NCBI GenBank assembly: GCA_022709365.1
Contig: JAKLIY010000032.1
Coordinates: 1-48,517 of the forward strand
DNA: 48,517 nt
DNA from: Pseudomonadota bacterium
Lineage (GTDB): Bacteria > Pseudomonadota > Gammaproteobacteria > Competibacterales > Competibacteraceae
Reading direction: 5' to 3'
The position numbers and the translations under genes were made by a program. Each line of letters starts with the position of its first letter. Within the stretch, counting starts at the first letter, position 1. Below are positions 1-6,890 of this stretch, piece after piece. The notes beneath the pieces are model-generated. The model did no database searches and had not been told where the DNA came from. It saw nothing but the letters and a program-made list of their open reading frames with translations.

Positions 1-41
1 GCTGCCGCTTTACCTGGGTTTCTTTGAGTTCGTGCATAACG

Positions 42-221
42 TCAGGCAGCGCGGTCAGGCTTTGTTGGGATCGCTGCTAGACACTCTGTTGCAGCCGGTA
101 GCCTGTCCTCAAAACCCAATATGAGCCACCCTAAAAAGCCTTTTTCACCGTCCCATGCCAGATGAAAATCTGCCTCATTAATTACATCTCGGACATTGAA
201 CGCGAAGAGTTGGTGTTCCAT
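42..221 (-). CDS. Small hypothetical ORF (59 aa), possible integron cassette gene
   Basis: An open frame of 59 codons with an ATG at 221 and a TGA at 44-42. It reads in the same direction as the two cassette-type genes to its right and begins about 90 bases beyond the core site at 311-317, where a next cassette gene would be expected. The predicted protein is acidic in its first half and contains a tryptophan-rich stretch near residues 23-33. I do not recognise the family. There is only a weak purine-rich stretch upstream. It may be a real small gene, a decayed one, or chance; a short plus-strand frame from base 2 to 124 overlaps it and has no better support. Confidence 0.25.
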   Translation of the reverse strand: MEHQLFAFNVRDVINEADFHLAWDGEKGFLGWLILGFEDRLPAATECLAAIPTKPDRAA

Positions 222-310
222 TCACATAATTCCAGATAGGAGAACGGGTAATACGCATCGTCATAGCTTCACATATCCTATAACACTTTCTTTTTGCCCA
301 ATTACTAAAT

Positions 311-629
311 GCCTAACGGGGCGCGAGTTGAGCGTCATCCCGCACGGAGCGAACCTGCCGCCCGATGGGGAACTGTCAAGTTCCGCGAGTCGTTGATGAG
401 CAGCAGGGATGCGAGTACGGGACGACAAAGTCGCCCCGTAGGGGTGACGCTCCAACGAGGGTTCGACGGCAGCGAAGCGCCGAGAACCCGACGTTGGCTC
501 AACTCGCGCCCCGTTCGTCGGCGCTACGCGCCGACGAACGAATTTGCTCACCAGGGCCGCGCCACGCGATGAGCGTTCAAATGCCAATACTGGCTATGGC
601 GCGGTCTCCGGTGCAGCACACAGTTAGGC
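311..629 (-). repeat. Candidate attC-type recombination region with strong internal inverted repeats
   Basis: Read on the minus strand, the region opens with GCCTAAC (629-623), seven bases past the stop of the gene at 636, and closes with GTTAGGC (317-311). These match the attC consensus ends RYYYAAC and GTTRRRY in the right order. At 319 bases it is much longer than usual attC sites. Inside, 315-333 is a perfect 19-base inverted match to 497-515, and 512-523 pairs perfectly with 529-540 around the loop ctacg. Further self-complementary stretches lie between. It could be an oversized attC, or an attC interrupted by a MITE-like element bounded by the 19-base inverted repeats. No coding gene is supported here; the open frames seen are by-products of the GC-rich palindromes. 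Confidence 0.45.
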
Positions 630-635
630 CAGTTT

Positions 636-1124
636 TTATTCTGGTGCATATTCGACATTTCGGTGGCCGCGATGTTCGGATGTAACAACATAACCGCAGT
701 AGCAAAAAAACTCTTCGTATCCAGAATCTTTATTTCTTCTATGGTTCAGGAAAGCGCGTTTACGCTCATCGAAACACTTTGCGCAAAGCCAATGCGCTGG
801 TTCTCCATTGCTGTTAGCTTCTGTAATCGCATAAACAATAGCCCCGTTCCATGGGGAGTAAAGTTTATAGCGATTCTTCTGATTGTCCCATTGTTCAAAG
901 CTAATAATTTCTTTCTTGAGATTTGCTATTTCTGTATGCGCCGCCGAGAGTTGTTGTTGAAGCTCAAGATTGCTAGAGTGAATGGCGAAGATTTCTTTAT
1001 TAAGAACATTGAGTTGTTCGACAATAGCCGTACTTATTTTCAACTCAAAAAGAGACTTGATGATATTACTTGCGTGGTTGTAAGCGGCAAGTGCGGCGGA
1101 AGCAATAAGCACTGGATTAGTCAT
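636..1124 (-). CDS. Hypothetical coiled-coil protein with C-terminal zinc-ribbon-like cysteines (162 aa)
   Basis: Residues 1-25 are hydrophobic to amphipathic. Roughly residues 25-75 are leucine- and glutamate-rich with heptad spacing, which suggests a coiled coil. The C-terminal half has the pattern WLCAKC followed by FCYCGY, four cysteines that could bind zinc. This layout (helical N-terminus, a basic segment around KNRYKLY, then a short zinc ribbon) resembles a family of hypothetical proteins often found in mobile DNA; I recall no established function. The start ATG at 1124 has an AAGGGA-type site a few bases upstream. The gene lies in the cassette part of an integron remnant, reads away from the integrase, and is followed directly by an attC-type core. 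Base composition is more AT-rich than the neighbouring respiratory genes, which fits acquisition. Confidence 0.6.
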   Translation of the reverse strand: MTNPVLIASAALAAYNHASNIIKSLFELKISTAIVEQLNVLNKEIFAIHSSNLELQQQLSAAHTEIANLKKEIISFEQWDNQKNRYKLYSPWNGAIVYAITEANSNGEPAHWLCAKCFDERKRAFLNHRRNKDSGYEEFFCYCGYVVTSEHRGHRNVEYAPE

Positions 1125-1204
1125 GAGTTGCTATCCCTTAATATGGATACACGAAGTTGTAAGGCAGCTTTAGGCGGATTACGCACAACACCTTGAAAGA
1201 TACA

Positions 1205-1211
1205 GTTAGAC
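1205..1211 (-). other. Possible attC start core (GTCTAAC on minus strand)
   Basis: On the minus strand this reads GTCTAAC followed by TGTATCT, just after the stop and terminator of the gene at 1264. The site after the other cassette gene reads GCCTAAC followed by TGTGTGC. The shared layout suggests a second cassette boundary, but no matching GTTRRRY end was found between it and the start at 1124, so any attC here is incomplete. Confidence 0.25.
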
Positions 1212-1226
1212 TATGATTAATTTAAA

Positions 1227-1255
1227 GTCGGGGGGGCCTTCTTTGACCCCCCGAC
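1227..1255 (-). terminator. Hairpin terminator downstream of the small Cys-rich gene
   Basis: Bases 1227-1235 pair perfectly with 1247-1255 (GTCGGGGGG with CCCCCCGAC), a nine-base-pair GC-rich stem. It lies nine bases beyond the stop codon of the minus-strand gene ending at 1264 and is followed on that strand by TTTAAATTAAT, a poor but present T-rich tail. Confidence 0.55.
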
Positions 1256-1263
1256 CTGCGAGG

Positions 1264-1506
1264 CTATTTCGGAACACAAGTACCGTCTGAAATTCCTTTT
1301 TTGTAGCACCAGCATCCGGCATCACAACTAAAATCCGAATAGCATGATTTAGGGGCGCAACTCCAACAGAATCCTTCATTCGGCCATAAGACCGCTCCTG
1401 TAGTGAGCGTAGCAGCTAAAATTGCCGACGCTCTACCAAGCCTTTGACTAAGGAAATTTTGGTTAAAAACTTGATGTTCATAGCTTCTTGCTCCGTCGCC
1501 TAACAT
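1264..1506 (-). CDS. Small cysteine-rich, probably exported protein (80 aa), integron cassette type
   Basis: The protein has a basic stretch near residues 18-25 followed by a hydrophobic segment (about residues 27-42), consistent with a signal sequence or membrane anchor. The last 33 residues hold seven cysteines, including SCAPKSC and GCWCY, which suggests a disulphide-stabilised secreted peptide. I do not recognise the family. The ATG at 1506 overlaps a GTTAGGC core (1504-1498 on this strand), as in the first cassette next to attI, so translation would begin at the recombination junction. No clear ribosome-binding site is present. The first ten residues may not be native; a downstream non-ATG start is possible. 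Confidence 0.5.
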   Translation of the reverse strand: MLGDGARSYEHQVFNQNFLSQRLGRASAILAATLTTGAVLWPNEGFCWSCAPKSCYSDFSCDAGCWCYKKGISDGTCVPK

Positions 1507-1728
1507 GAAGTAGGCCTCATAAATGACGCCTTATCTTACGTCGAATTTGACATCTAATCCGGCGAGCTTCAATCAACCTATTGATCAATTTAAGCTGTTG
1601 TGCGATAACAACAGCATTAACACGCCGAGCATTAGCGTCAACACCTTCATGGTCCTTCGATACATGCTGTTTCCAGGAAGCAGCACGTTTTTGAAGAACC
1701 TATAAGCAAAGTATGATTGAGAAGAGTT
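1498..1728 (-). other. Probable attI region of an integron remnant
   Basis: The 222 bases between the integrase start (1729) and the first cassette gene end in GTTAGGC on the minus strand (1504-1498), the expected attI/cassette junction. The geometry is that of an integron: integrase reading one way and cassettes the other, with attI and a cassette promoter between. A TTGACG on the minus strand near 1640 could be the -35 box of a cassette promoter, but no convincing -10 follows. The frame on the minus strand from 2100 to 1585 crosses this region and has no independent support. Confidence 0.4.
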
Positions 1729-1947
1729 ATGGATGTCAAACCCAGGTTGCTTGATCAAGTACGTCAAAAAATCCGCTTCAAGAATTACAGCATTCGTACC
1801 GAACAAGCCTACGTTGACTGGATAAGACGCTATATCTTGTATCATCAGAAGCGCCATCCACAAGATATGGGAAAACCTGAGGTCGAACAGTTCCTCACTC
1901 ACCTGGCTGTGGAACGCAACGTCGCGGCATCCACCCAAAATCAGGCG
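1729..1947 (+). pseudogene. intI: Integron integrase, N-terminal fragment only
   Basis: The first ~70 codons encode the N-terminal SAM-like DNA-binding domain typical of integron integrases: [20 protein letters not shown], then [13 protein letters not shown], then [19 protein letters not shown]. This run of motifs is characteristic of the IntI branch of tyrosine recombinases. Similarity ends at about base 1945; the frame runs on for a few unrelated codons to a stop at 1971. The whole catalytic domain (R, H, R, Y residues and the IntI-specific extra helix) is missing, so it cannot recombine. The ATG at 1729 has a GAGAAGAG stretch just upstream. The break lies about 80 bases left of the coxB promoter, so the cox operon was probably joined here by rearrangement. 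Confidence 0.8.
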
Positions 1948-2028
1948 CGCAGTAAATCCCACCCGATCTGACGCCATCGCCCACACCACCCTGCCCGCCG
2001 CCAGAATCCCCAGCGCAACGCTCGGGTA

Positions 2029-2057
2029 TTGACAAGATTCTCCTGGCAGTCTACTTG
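2029..2057 (+). promoter_or_regulatory. Sigma-70-type promoter for the cox operon
   Basis: A perfect TTGACA (2029-2034) is followed after 17 bases by TACTTG (2052-2057), a moderate -10. It lies 27 bases before the coxB start. The same block, with the same 17-base spacing, recurs at 8004-8032 ahead of the chimeric coxB/ctaG scar. Its retention in both copies is the main support. Confidence 0.55.
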
Positions 2058-2083
2058 TTAATGAGGCTAACAGGAGGAGCGGC

Positions 2084-2917
2084 ATGATCGACCGTCGCAT
2101 TGTCTATAGTGGAGTGATGATCATGGGAAGCGTACTGGCGGCTTGGGCGACCGGGGCGCAGGCGGATTTCACGCTGAACATGACCCGTGGGGCGACAGCC
2201 ATCAGTCGGGAAGTCCATGATTTGCACATGATGATCTTCTGGATCTGCGTCGCTATCGGTGTAGTGGTGTTCGGGGTGATGTTCTGGTCCATCTATCATC
2301 ACCGCAAATCGCGCGGCGCCGTACCGGCCCAGTTCCACGAGAGCACCCTGGTCGAAGTGCTGTGGACGATTGTGCCGATGGCCATTCTGATCGCTATGGC
2401 AGTTCCCGCAACCAAGACCCTGATCCGCATGGCGGATGCACGGGATGCCGAACTGACCATCAAAGTGACCGGCTATCAATGGCGCTGGCATTACGACTAT
2501 CTGAACGAAGGCGTCGGGTTCTTCAGCACACTGGCCACGCCGCAGGCGCAGATTCATAACCATGAGCACAAGCATGAACACTACCTGCTGGAAGTGGATC
2601 GGCGCCTGGTGCTGCCGGTCGGCAAGAAAGTCCGCATTCTGACCACCGCCGCCGATGTGATTCATTCCTGGTGGGTGCCGGCGCTGGGCTGGAAACGCGA
2701 CGCCATCCCCGGTTTCATCAACGAATCCTGGACCCAGATTGACCAGCCCGGCGTCTATCGCGGCCAGTGTGCGGAACTGTGTGGCAAGGATCACGCCTTC
2801 ATGCCCATCGTCGTCGAGGCCCTGCCCGAAGCCGAATTTCAGGCATGGTTGGCGAAGATGAAAACGGCCAGCCCGACTGCCGCCGCCAGCGACCATGACT
2901 CAACGTCCCATCTTTGA
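2084..2917 (+). CDS. coxB: Cytochrome c oxidase subunit II (aa3 type)
   Basis: Subunit II accepts electrons from cytochrome c at the CuA centre and passes them to subunit I. The first ~27 residues form a signal peptide ending near TGAQA. Two membrane helices follow (about residues 50-68 and 95-112), then the periplasmic cupredoxin domain. CuA ligands are visible: the histidine in HSWWVPALG and the cluster GQCAELCGKDHAFM with two Cys, Glu, His and Met. At 277 residues it is of normal length with no fused cytochrome c domain. The ATG at 2084 follows an AGGAGGAG site. It opens the aa3 operon; its stop at 2917 precedes ctaD by 22 bases. Confidence 0.96.
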   Translation: MIDRRIVYSGVMIMGSVLAAWATGAQADFTLNMTRGATAISREVHDLHMMIFWICVAIGVVVFGVMFWSIYHHRKSRGAVPAQFHESTLVEVLWTIVPMAILIAMAVPATKTLIRMADARDAELTIKVTGYQWRWHYDYLNEGVGFFSTLATPQAQIHNHEHKHEHYLLEVDRRLVLPVGKKVRILTTAADVIHSWWVPALGWKRDAIPGFINESWTQIDQPGVYRGQCAELCGKDHAFMPIVVEALPEAEFQAWLAKMKTASPTAAASDHDSTSHL

Positions 2918-2939
2918 ACGGAACCCCCAGAACTTGACC

Positions 2940-4526
2940 ATGAACGCCGCCTACTCGCCGCCCTCTCCGCACCACGCCGAACATGCCGGTCCGCCGAGCG
3001 GTCTGAGCCGCTGGCTGCTCACCACTAACCACAAGGACATCGGCACCCTGTACCTGCTGTTTTCGCTGGCGATGTTCTTCGTCGGCGGGACTATGGCCTT
3101 GCTGATTCGCGCCGAATTATTCATGCCGGGCCTGCAAATCGTCGATCCGCATTTCTTCAACCAGCTCACCACCCTGCACGCCCTGGCGATGATCTTCGGC
3201 GCGGTCATGCCGGCCTTTGTCGGATTAGCTAATTGGCTGATTCCCATGATGATCGGTGCGCCGGATATGGCGCTGCCGCGCATGAATAACTGGTCATTCT
3301 GGATCATGCCGTTCGCCTTTACCCTGCTGCTGTCCACCCTGTTTATGCCCGGCGGCGGACCCTCCGGCGGCTGGACGCTCTATCCGCCCCTGGTGTTGCA
3401 AACCGGCGATGCCTTCCCGTTCGTGATCTTGGCGATCCACATGATGGGCGTGTCCTCGATCATGGGCGCGATCAATGTCATCGCCACCATCCTCAATATG
3501 CGGGCGCCCGGCATGACCCTGATGAAAATGCCGCTGTTCGTGTGGACCTGGCTGATTACCGCGTTCCTGCTCATCGCGGTGATGCCAGTGCTGGCCGGGG
3601 CGGTGACCATGCTGCTGACCGACAAATATTTTGGCACCAGCTTTTTCAACGCGGGCGGCGGCGGCGACCCGGTGATGTTCCAGCACATTTTCTGGTTCTT
3701 CGGTCATCCCGAGGTGTACATCATGATTTTGCCGGCGTTCGGCATCATCTCGCAGATCATCCCGACCTTCGCCCGCAAGCCGCTGTTTGGCTACAGTTCG
3801 ATGGTCTACGCCACTGGATCCATCGCGTTTCTGTCGTTCATCGTCTGGGCGCACCACATGTTTACCGTCGGGATGCCACTGACCGGCGAGTTGTTCTTTA
3901 TGTACACGACCATGCTGATCGCCGTGCCGACCGGGGTAAAGGTGTTTAACTGGGTCTCGACCATGTGGCGAGGTTCAATGACTTTTGAGACGCCGATGCT
4001 GTTCGCTATCGCCTTTGTGATTCTGTTCACTATCGGCGGCTTTTCCGGGCTGATGCTGGCTATTGCTCCGGCCGATTTCCAGTATCACGACACCTATTTC
4101 GTGGTGGCGCATTTCCACTATGTCCTGGTGCCGGGCGCGGTGTTTTCCATCATGGCGGCGGTTTATTACTGGCTGCCGAAGTGGACCGGGCATCAGGTCA
4201 ATGAAAAACTGGGCCGTGTGCATTTCTGGCTGTCGGTGATCGGGGTCAATGTGCTGTTCTTCCCGCAACACTTCCTGGGATTGGCCGGGATGCCGCGCCG
4301 CATCCCCGATTACGCCCTGCAATTCACCGAATTCAACATGATTTCGACAGTCGGCGCCTTCCTGTTCGGGTTTTCGCAACTGCTCTTCCTTTACAATGTC
4401 ATTCAGACCATCCGTGGCGGCGAACCCGCCACTGACCAGGTATGGGAAGGAGCGCACGGTCTGGAGTGGATGCTGCCCTCGCCGGCCCCGTATCACACCT
4501 TCCAGACCGCCCCACGGGTGGATTGA
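2940..4526 (+). CDS. ctaD: Cytochrome c oxidase subunit I (aa3 type)
   Basis: This is the catalytic subunit of the haem-copper oxidase, reducing O2 at haem a3/CuB and pumping protons. All key motifs are present: the haem a histidine in TTLHALAMIFG, the CuB His with the cross-linked Tyr in FFGHPEVYIMILPAFG, the CuB His pair in WAHHMFTVG, and the haem a3/haem a histidines in VVAHFHYVL. Twelve hydrophobic segments are expected and the length (528 residues) is typical. I prefer the ATG at 2940 because the family usually starts close before a His-rich stretch and TTNHKDIG; an in-frame ATG at 2895 would overlap coxB by 23 bases. Confidence 0.96.
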   Translation: MNAAYSPPSPHHAEHAGPPSGLSRWLLTTNHKDIGTLYLLFSLAMFFVGGTMALLIRAELFMPGLQIVDPHFFNQLTTLHALAMIFGAVMPAFVGLANWLIPMMIGAPDMALPRMNNWSFWIMPFAFTLLLSTLFMPGGGPSGGWTLYPPLVLQTGDAFPFVILAIHMMGVSSIMGAINVIATILNMRAPGMTLMKMPLFVWTWLITAFLLIAVMPVLAGAVTMLLTDKYFGTSFFNAGGGGDPVMFQHIFWFFGHPEVYIMILPAFGIISQIIPTFARKPLFGYSSMVYATGSIAFLSFIVWAHHMFTVGMPLTGELFFMYTTMLIAVPTGVKVFNWVSTMWRGSMTFETPMLFAIAFVILFTIGGFSGLMLAIAPADFQYHDTYFVVAHFHYVLVPGAVFSIMAAVYYWLPKWTGHQVNEKLGRVHFWLSVIGVNVLFFPQHFLGLAGMPRRIPDYALQFTEFNMISTVGAFLFGFSQLLFLYNVIQTIRGGEPATDQVWEGAHGLEWMLPSPAPYHTFQTAPRVD

Positions 4527-4576
4527 CCTGAAACTGAACGGCCCGGCCACGGGCGTAACCTAAGGAACACACTGTC

Positions 4577-4864
4577 ATGGCGCATGAAGGTTATCACGAG
4601 CCGATCAACGAACTGTCCGACGCGACGCGGGATATGCATCGGGCGATCATCTCGCTGATGGAAGAACTGGAAGCGGTGGATTGGTACAACCAGCGAGTGG
4701 ACACCTGCAAGGATTCGGAACTGAAGGCGATCCTGGCGCATAACCGGGATGAGGAGAAGGAACACGCGGCGATGGTGCTGGAATGGATTCGCCGCAAAGA
4801 CTCGGCTTTCGATCATGAACTGCGGGATTACCTGTTTACCGACAAGTCCATCGCCCACGAGTAG
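4577..4864 (+). CDS. EncFtn-type ferritin-like protein without an encapsulin-targeting tail
   Basis: The 95-residue protein is a two-helix ferritin-like subunit of the encapsulated-ferritin (EncFtn) family, which forms annular oligomers and oxidises ferrous iron at a ferroxidase site between subunits. The signature is clear: EELEAVDWY (residues 29-37) and HNRDEEKEHAAM (55-66), giving E30, W36, Y37, E60 and H63 in the positions of the iron-site residues of the described members. Known EncFtn proteins carry a C-terminal extension with a localisation peptide for loading into encapsulin; this one stops right after the helical core (TDKSIAHE), and no encapsulin gene is in the window. It has an AAGGA site and sits between ctaD and ctaG, where related bacteria have at most a small membrane protein. 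A role in iron handling for the oxidase is inference. Confidence 0.85.
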   Translation: MAHEGYHEPINELSDATRDMHRAIISLMEELEAVDWYNQRVDTCKDSELKAILAHNRDEEKEHAAMVLEWIRRKDSAFDHELRDYLFTDKSIAHE

Positions 4865-4881
4865 GGCAAAGGCCGGTCATC

Positions 4882-5445
4882 GTGGATCATCAACCGTCAT
4901 CACCTCCCGCAGCGTCCGCGCCGCTCCAGCAGGCCAACCGGCGATTACTGCGCCGGTTACTGCTGATCACGGTCGCCATGTTCGGCTTCGGTTTTGCGCT
5001 GGCGCCGCTGTATGACGTGTTCTGCGCAATCACCGGCCTGAACGGCAAGACGGCGGGGCAAGCCGCGACTGTGGAGCCGATGGCGGTGGATGAAACGCGG
5101 GTGGTGACGGTGGAGTTTGTCGCCAACCTGAATGTCAATGCGCCCTGGGAATTTGCCCCAAAAGTCGCCCGGATGGCGGTTCATCCTGGCCAGTACTACC
5201 AGACGCAGTTCCACGCCCGTAATCTGACTGACCAGCCCATGGTGGGCCAAGCGATTCCCAGCGTTGCGCCAGGACTGGCAGCGCAGCATTTCCAGAAAAT
5301 CGAGTGTTTCTGCTTCGTCCAGCAGCCGTTTCAGCCGGGAGAGGCGCGGGATATGCCGGTCACGTTCCGCATCGATCCGGCGCTACCGCCGGAAGTGCGC
5401 ACCGTCACGCTGTCCTACACGTTTTTTAAACGGGACGGCGTTTAG
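4882..5445 (+). CDS. ctaG: Cytochrome c oxidase assembly protein CtaG/Cox11
   Basis: This copper chaperone delivers copper to the CuB site of subunit I. One N-terminal membrane helix (about residues 30-50, ending in ALAPLYDVFC) anchors a periplasmic immunoglobulin-like domain with the copper-binding CFCF motif (IECFCFVQQPF) and the conserved end LSYTFFKRDG. Length (187 residues) is normal. The start is GTG at 4882 with an AAAGG site 10-14 bases upstream. The 3' end from about base 5268 is duplicated at about 8165-8341. The normal next gene, coxC, lies 2.9 kb downstream because three other genes and a duplication scar intervene. Confidence 0.95.
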   Translation: MDHQPSSPPAASAPLQQANRRLLRRLLLITVAMFGFGFALAPLYDVFCAITGLNGKTAGQAATVEPMAVDETRVVTVEFVANLNVNAPWEFAPKVARMAVHPGQYYQTQFHARNLTDQPMVGQAIPSVAPGLAAQHFQKIECFCFVQQPFQPGEARDMPVTFRIDPALPPEVRTVTLSYTFFKRDGV

Positions 5446-5554
5446 CGCGCTTTTCAACCGATCAGGAGGGAGATAAAAATAACATCCTGTTGGCAATCGA
5501 ATTGTTGATAAAAACGCGGGGGGTTGCTATTACCAACACCGGTTGGAGGTCATG

Positions 5555-6334
5555 ATGTCCATGAAACAACCTTTGGTTATTGACGACGCTAATTGGCCGA
5601 AACTTCAGCCAAATCAACCGCTCCTAGGTAAAAGTCACCGAGAAATTTTTACACCAAACGCTGAATCAGCAGGAAATACGAGAAGTCCGATGGCGCGATT
5701 AGGGCGTGTCTGTTTCTCGGTGAATCTGGTCGCCTGTTTGGTCGTGGCGCTGGCCAGCGGCGATGTGGCGCTCGCCCAGGCCAAACGCCCGGGCGCTCAA
5801 CCCCTGGCGGTCATCGAACTGGGCAAACTGTCGCAGGCACCGCTCTACTGGCACTTGGACACTTATCCGACCCGAGCCGCAGCCGAGGCCGCCAAGGGCG
5901 TGCGAGGCACCGTGGTCGAGGTTTTCGACCGTGTGTGGCTGTTTACCTTGGCCGACACGGAATGGCGGTCCTCCGGGGGCGACCATATTGCCACCATTGG
6001 CCCGCTCCCGCTCGGTGCGAGCGGCGCGAATATGAGCGCGAGCTACTTGCAAGCCGCGACGTCACCGGGCTTTCAAACCGATGTCCACCAACATGCCGGA
6101 CCCGAGGCACTGTACACCCTCTCGGGCGAGGTGTGCGTCGAGACCCCCCAGGGCAAACAGGTCGGACGCGGGCGCGGAGAACCGCTCCTGATCGCGGGCG
6201 ACCAGCCGATGCAACTCACCAGCATCGGCACCGAGACTCGCCGCTCGATCGTGCTCGTGGTTCACGACGTGACCCAATCCTGGAAGGTTCCCGCCAGCGG
6301 CTGGACGCCCAAGGGATTGTGCGCGGGTAGCTGA
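5555..6334 (+). CDS. Cupin-domain protein, probably exported
   Basis: The C-terminal half (about residues 140-235) is a small beta-barrel cupin: motif 1 includes HQHAGPEALYTLSGE and motif 2 ends in a segment with LIAGDQPMQLTSIG. A histidine pair and a glutamate in motif 1 could bind a metal. A typical signal peptide (hydrophobic core LVACLVVALASG, cleavage near ALAQA) starts at an internal ATG at 5690, so the frame has about 45 residues in front of it. I chose 5555 because GGAGG lies five bases upstream; 5561 and 5690 are alternatives, and 5690 makes better sense for export. It is the first of three genes that separate ctaG from coxC. Substrate unknown. Confidence 0.7.
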   Translation: MSMKQPLVIDDANWPKLQPNQPLLGKSHREIFTPNAESAGNTRSPMARLGRVCFSVNLVACLVVALASGDVALAQAKRPGAQPLAVIELGKLSQAPLYWHLDTYPTRAAAEAAKGVRGTVVEVFDRVWLFTLADTEWRSSGGDHIATIGPLPLGASGANMSASYLQAATSPGFQTDVHQHAGPEALYTLSGEVCVETPQGKQVGRGRGEPLLIAGDQPMQLTSIGTETRRSIVLVVHDVTQSWKVPASGWTPKGLCAGS

Positions 6335-6369
6335 GTCGTGGACCCAAGCAACCCGGGAGAAACTGCACG

Positions 6370-6825
6370 ATGATCGACGCTAAATACGTCCATACCAACC
6401 TCATCGCCGACGACTGGCGGGCGCTGAGTGACTTTTACCAGCAACTCTTCGGTTGCGTCCCCGTCCCGCCGGAACGCGACTTTTGGGGCGAACAACTGGA
6501 AGCCGGCACGGGTATTCCCGGTGCCCATCTGCGTGGCGTCCATCTACGCTTGCCCGGTTACGGAGCGGCTGGCCCCACGCTGGAGATTTTCAGTTACGAC
6601 ACGCGGCCAGAGCGCGGCACGACCGCTGTGGATCGTCCTGGCTTGGGACATATTGCGTTTTCCGTGGCGGATGTGGCGGACGCACGAAAAGCGGTTCTCC
6701 AACGGGGCGGTCGAGCCATCGGCGAGATCGTGACCCTGGAAGTTGCCACCGGCGCGAAAGTGACCTGGTGTTACGTCACCGATCCCGAAGACAATATCAT
6801 CGAACTACAAGCGTGGACCGCGTAG
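6370..6825 (+). CDS. VOC-superfamily (glyoxalase/bleomycin-resistance fold) protein
   Basis: A 151-residue protein with the two beta-alpha-beta-beta-beta modules of the vicinal oxygen chelate fold. The first begins at KYVHTNLIADDWRALSDFYQ and includes LEIFSYDTRPE; the second begins at GLGHIAFSVADVADARKAV and ends in DPEDNIIELQAW. Candidate metal ligands are H8 and E75 of module one, the histidine in GLGHIAF and the glutamate in NIIELQ. Members include dioxygenases, glyoxalases and resistance proteins, and the substrate cannot be read from sequence. The ATG at 6370 has a GGGAGAA site. It lies 35 bases after the cupin gene, so the two are probably co-transcribed. Confidence 0.85.
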   Translation: MIDAKYVHTNLIADDWRALSDFYQQLFGCVPVPPERDFWGEQLEAGTGIPGAHLRGVHLRLPGYGAAGPTLEIFSYDTRPERGTTAVDRPGLGHIAFSVADVADARKAVLQRGGRAIGEIVTLEVATGAKVTWCYVTDPEDNIIELQAWTA

Positions 6826-6890
6826 AAAACAGCCGCCCGCCTTGATGGCAGAGGTCCACAATTTCAGGACAAAAACCGGGAGTAAACCAG

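Noticed and set aside
2..124. Short plus-strand frame at the left edge
   Set aside because: It could be the tail of a gene outside the window, but with 40 codons and no motif it cannot be told from chance; the minus-strand ORF fits the cassette direction better.
261..587. Frames on both strands inside the palindromic region
   Set aside because: They are rich in Arg, Pro and Ser, mirror each other across the inverted repeats and match no family.
1585..2100. 171-residue frame on the minus strand upstream of coxB
   Set aside because: It runs over the integrase fragment, the cox promoter and the coxB start, and has no family similarity. Its partial likeness to a frame at 7848-8105 comes from the duplicated promoter DNA.
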